In this document: positions 61,657-64,000 of the stretch, in pieces
Layout of the letters: every line of letters begins with the position of its first letter
How positions within the stretch are numbered: position 1 is the stretch's first letter
Assembly (NCBI RefSeq): GCF_036898095.1
Contig: NC_090725.1
Coordinates: 319,631,654-319,695,653 of the forward strand
From: Palaemon carinicauda
Lineage: Eukaryota > Arthropoda > Malacostraca > Decapoda > Palaemonidae
Length of the DNA stretch: 64,000 nucleotides
Direction of reading: 5' to 3'
Notes under the pieces: generated by a model
What the model saw: the letters and a program-made list of their open reading frames with translations, nothing else
Database searches by the model: none
Told to the model about the DNA's origin: nothing
Program-made: the position numbers and the translations under genes

Positions 61657-61897
61657 TGTCACACGATCGTACATAAATTATTTTGTATATATTATGCTTG
61701 TATCTGCGCTCTTCCCTCGTACTAAAAAGAACCAGAATGAACATGTCTGCGTTTTTCCTCTCTAACATTGTCTGTTTCTCGAACATGAAAATTCCTGTTG
61801 CCTTGAGGTTTTGTATATAGAGGAGAGTGTTCTTTAATAAAGTGACTCAGTTGATTGCATCCCGCCTTTGAGTCATAACCTTCTCTCGGCCGTCACA
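61657..61897 (+). mobile_element. Solo LTR or LTR with truncated internal region
   Basis: Begins TGTCACACGATCG and ends CGGCCGTCACA, so it has TGT...ACA ends. It contains a TATA-like GTATATATTATG (61,685) and a polyadenylation signal AATAAA (61,836-61,841). The sequence TGGTGACCCCG follows one base after the end, like a primer-binding site for a tRNA ending in CGGGGTCACCA (tRNA-Trp of arthropods, from memory). This arrangement is typical of Gypsy-class LTR retrotransposons. No gag or pol follows; the tandem array takes their place. Confidence 0.7.
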
Positions 61898-63068
61898 TTG
61901 GTGACCCCGCCCCCGGAGTGACACGAACACCCAGCCTTCTGATTCCCGCCCTTGAGTCATAACCTTCTCTCGGCCGTCACATTGGTGACCCCGGAGTGAC
62001 ACGAACACCCAGCCTTCTGATTCTCGCCTTTGAGTCATAACCTTCTCTCGGCCGTCACATTGGTGACCCCGGAGTGACACGAACACCCAGCCTTCTGATT
62101 CCCGCCTTTGAGTCATAACCTTCTCTCGGCCGTCACATTGGTGACCCCGGAGTGACACGAACACCCAGCCTTCTGATTCCCGCCTTTGAGTCATAACCTT
62201 CTCTCGGCCGTCACATTGGTGACCCCGGAGTGACACGAACACCCAGCCTTCTGATTCCCGCCTTTGAGTCATAACCTTCTCTCGGCCGTCACATTGGTGA
62301 CCCCGGAGTGACACGAACACCCAGCCTTCTGATTCCCGCCTTTGAGTCATAACCTTCTCTCGGCCGTCACATTGGTGACCCCGGAGTGACACGAACACCC
62401 AGCCCTCTGATTCCCGTCTTTGAGTCATAACCTTCTCTCGGCCGTCACATTGGTGACCCCGGAGTGACACGAACACCCAGCCTTCTGATTCTCGCCTTTG
62501 AGTCATAACCTTCTCTCGGCCGTCACATTGGTGACCCCGGAGTGACACGAACACCCAGCCTTCTGATTCCCGTCTTTGAGTCATAACCTTCTCTCGGCCG
62601 TTACATTGGTGACCCCGGAGTGACACGAACACCCAGCCTTCTGATTCTCGCCTTTGAGTCATAACCTTCTCTCGGCCGTCACATTGGTGACCCCGGAGTG
62701 ACACGAACACCCAGCCTTCTGATTCCCGCCTTTGAGTCATAACCTTCTCTCGGCCGTCACATTGGTGACCCCGGAGTGACACGAACACCCAGCCTTCTGA
62801 TTCCCGCCTTTGAGTCATAACCTTCTCTCGGCCGTCACATTGGTGAGCCCGGAGTGACACGAACACCCAGCCTACTGATTCCCGCCTTTGAGTCATAACC
62901 TTCTCTCGGCCGTCACATTGGTGAGCCCGGAGTGACACGAACACCCAGCCTTCTGATTCCCGCCTTTGAGTCATAACCATCTCTCGGCCGTCACATTGGT
63001 GACCCCGGAGTGACACGAACACCCAGCCTTCTGATTCCCGCCTTTGAGTCATAACCTTCTCTCGGCCA
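61861..63068. repeat. 78-bp tandem array of LTR tail plus primer-binding site
   Basis: About 15 copies of a 78-bp unit: CGCCTTTGAGTCATAACC, TTCTCTCGGCCGTCACA (LTR end), TTGGTGACCCCGGAGTGACA (PBS) and CGAACACCCAGCCTTCTGAT (leader). Copies differ by only a few bases; the first has an 8-base insertion (CGCCCCCG). The minus strand stays open for 401 codons because 78 is a multiple of 3. That frame is not regarded as a gene. Confidence 0.95.
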
Positions 63069-64000
63069 TCACACTACACATCGTGAAACCAAGCAATTCG
63101 TGTCAACGCGAGAATAGGTGTCGAGGGTTTTAATCTATTGGTAGCAAGATGTACCTATACAGTAGGGTTCTAAGATTTCAAATAAGCTATCCCAAGATAT
63201 TATAACAAGGTTCCAATAGAAAAACGAATTACGATGATAAGACTTTCAAGAAGAAATTGTAAACTTTCTTACAAAATAATTTGATACTGTGAATTTGACA
63301 ATTAACTCGCATTTCGTATTATGATACGCTAAATACCTAGGAATGTATCTGACCAAAGAAACCTTGTATTTCTTTGTCATAAAAATCGAGTTAAACAGCC
63401 ATTAAAGTTGGTAAAGTTGGTAAAATTGACTTCCAATCTGTTCTACAACATAAAAAAGGCATGTGTTAGAGTCTATAAAAATGAATTTTTGTACATACAT
63501 GTACTATTTTTTTTAGATCAGTTCTAAGTAAACTTCTAGTCTATAAAGCAGCCAATGTGCAGCTAACAAATAAATACGGAATAGCTTTCGGTGCTCTCAA
63601 TGCATCCTGTCAATAATCTACTGACAATAGTACTTTTTATAGCTATTACTAACCTGTTATTACTCCAGTGTTAAAACAGACGAAACCAACGACAAACATC
63701 CAATAATTTCTGAGGGAAGTTCCATGTTGCTAAACATTAAGGTATTATATTCCCCAAGGTCAGTTTATTGCTGACAATTAACTGGCTGCTAACCCAGTCA
63801 TCTGTCTTGTCAGCCTGTCAATATTCATGGCCACATTCACGTCCACTGTACAATATATGTAGGTTGGTTAGTTTTATCAAATATATAAGAGCATGTGTCT
63901 CACACAAGGTGGCACAATTGATAAAAAAAATGCCAATACTTACTGTTCAGTTGTTCCTTTATCACGTCATCTTTTTGAAGAGAAACGAAGCTTACAGGAC
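63069..64000. other. AT-rich non-coding DNA
   Basis: Nothing recognised. Confidence 0.5.

Noticed and set aside
61847..63052. 401-codon minus-strand frame made of 26-residue repeats
   Set aside because: It is the 78-bp LTR-tail/PBS array read in an accidental open frame; the DNA is explained by the LTR structure on the other strand.

Overview
The window looks like nuclear DNA of a crustacean, most probably a decapod. Signs of this are very dense microsatellites (GA, TA, GT, ATT), tandem satellites of many periods, a cluster of DIRS-type tyrosine-recombinase retrotransposons, and interspersed LINE/SINE families of the kind common in shrimp and crab genomes (the taxon is inference; no host marker gene is present). 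I see no convincing host protein-coding gene, rRNA or functional tRNA. Almost all long reading frames are retroelement pseudogenes, antisense shadows of them, or repeats that stay open by chance.

Layout. 1-12,065: AT-rich DNA with GA arrays (2,162; 5,189), a 29-bp minisatellite (3,125-4,905) apparently grown inside a dispersed repeat, and LINE remnants (8,085; 11,436). 12,066-42,569: four DIRS-like elements, all on the minus strand: A (12,066-17,351), B (17,517-25,277), C (25,923-32,428) and D (36,300-42,569). B, C and D have inverted terminal repeats plus an internal complementary region (ICR) that joins the complements of both outer ends, the DIRS hallmark. Each coded for Gag (Cys-rich N-terminus, repetitive linker, basic C-terminus), reverse transcriptase/RNase H and a tyrosine recombinase (YR). 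All are now broken. A and D have lost the RT. Between C and D lies a 2.8-kb piggyBac-like element (33,274-36,080) with TTAA duplications and 17-bp inverted ends, inserted in a 30-bp minisatellite.

42,570-64,000: a GGTAA/GGTTA-type telomere-like block, a SINE, a compound GA/spacer array (46.1-47.5 kb), an apparently inverted LINE tail (48.1-48.5 kb), a 23-bp hairpin minisatellite (49.2 kb), large TA arrays, an RTE/SINE-like dispersed repeat (53.1 kb), LINE tails, a 155-bp dimeric satellite (55.2-57.0 kb), a degenerate 152-bp satellite (58.6-59.4 kb), several LINE 3' ends carrying ATT microsatellite tails, a second SINE, and an LTR (61,657-61,897) whose 3' tail plus primer-binding site is amplified about 15 times as a 78-bp tandem array.

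How the parts relate. In an intact DIRS element Gag packages the RNA, RT/RNase H copies it, the ICR templates circle closure and the YR integrates the circle. Here the ends and ICRs are well preserved while the enzymes are damaged. In B, C and D the YR lesion falls on or next to a catalytic arginine. The strongest leads are the conserved AT junction dinucleotide in the ICRs, a shared 3' splice-site-like signal upstream of gag in A, B and D, the hypervariable 18-bp repeats in Gag, and the LTR-tail/PBS tandem array.
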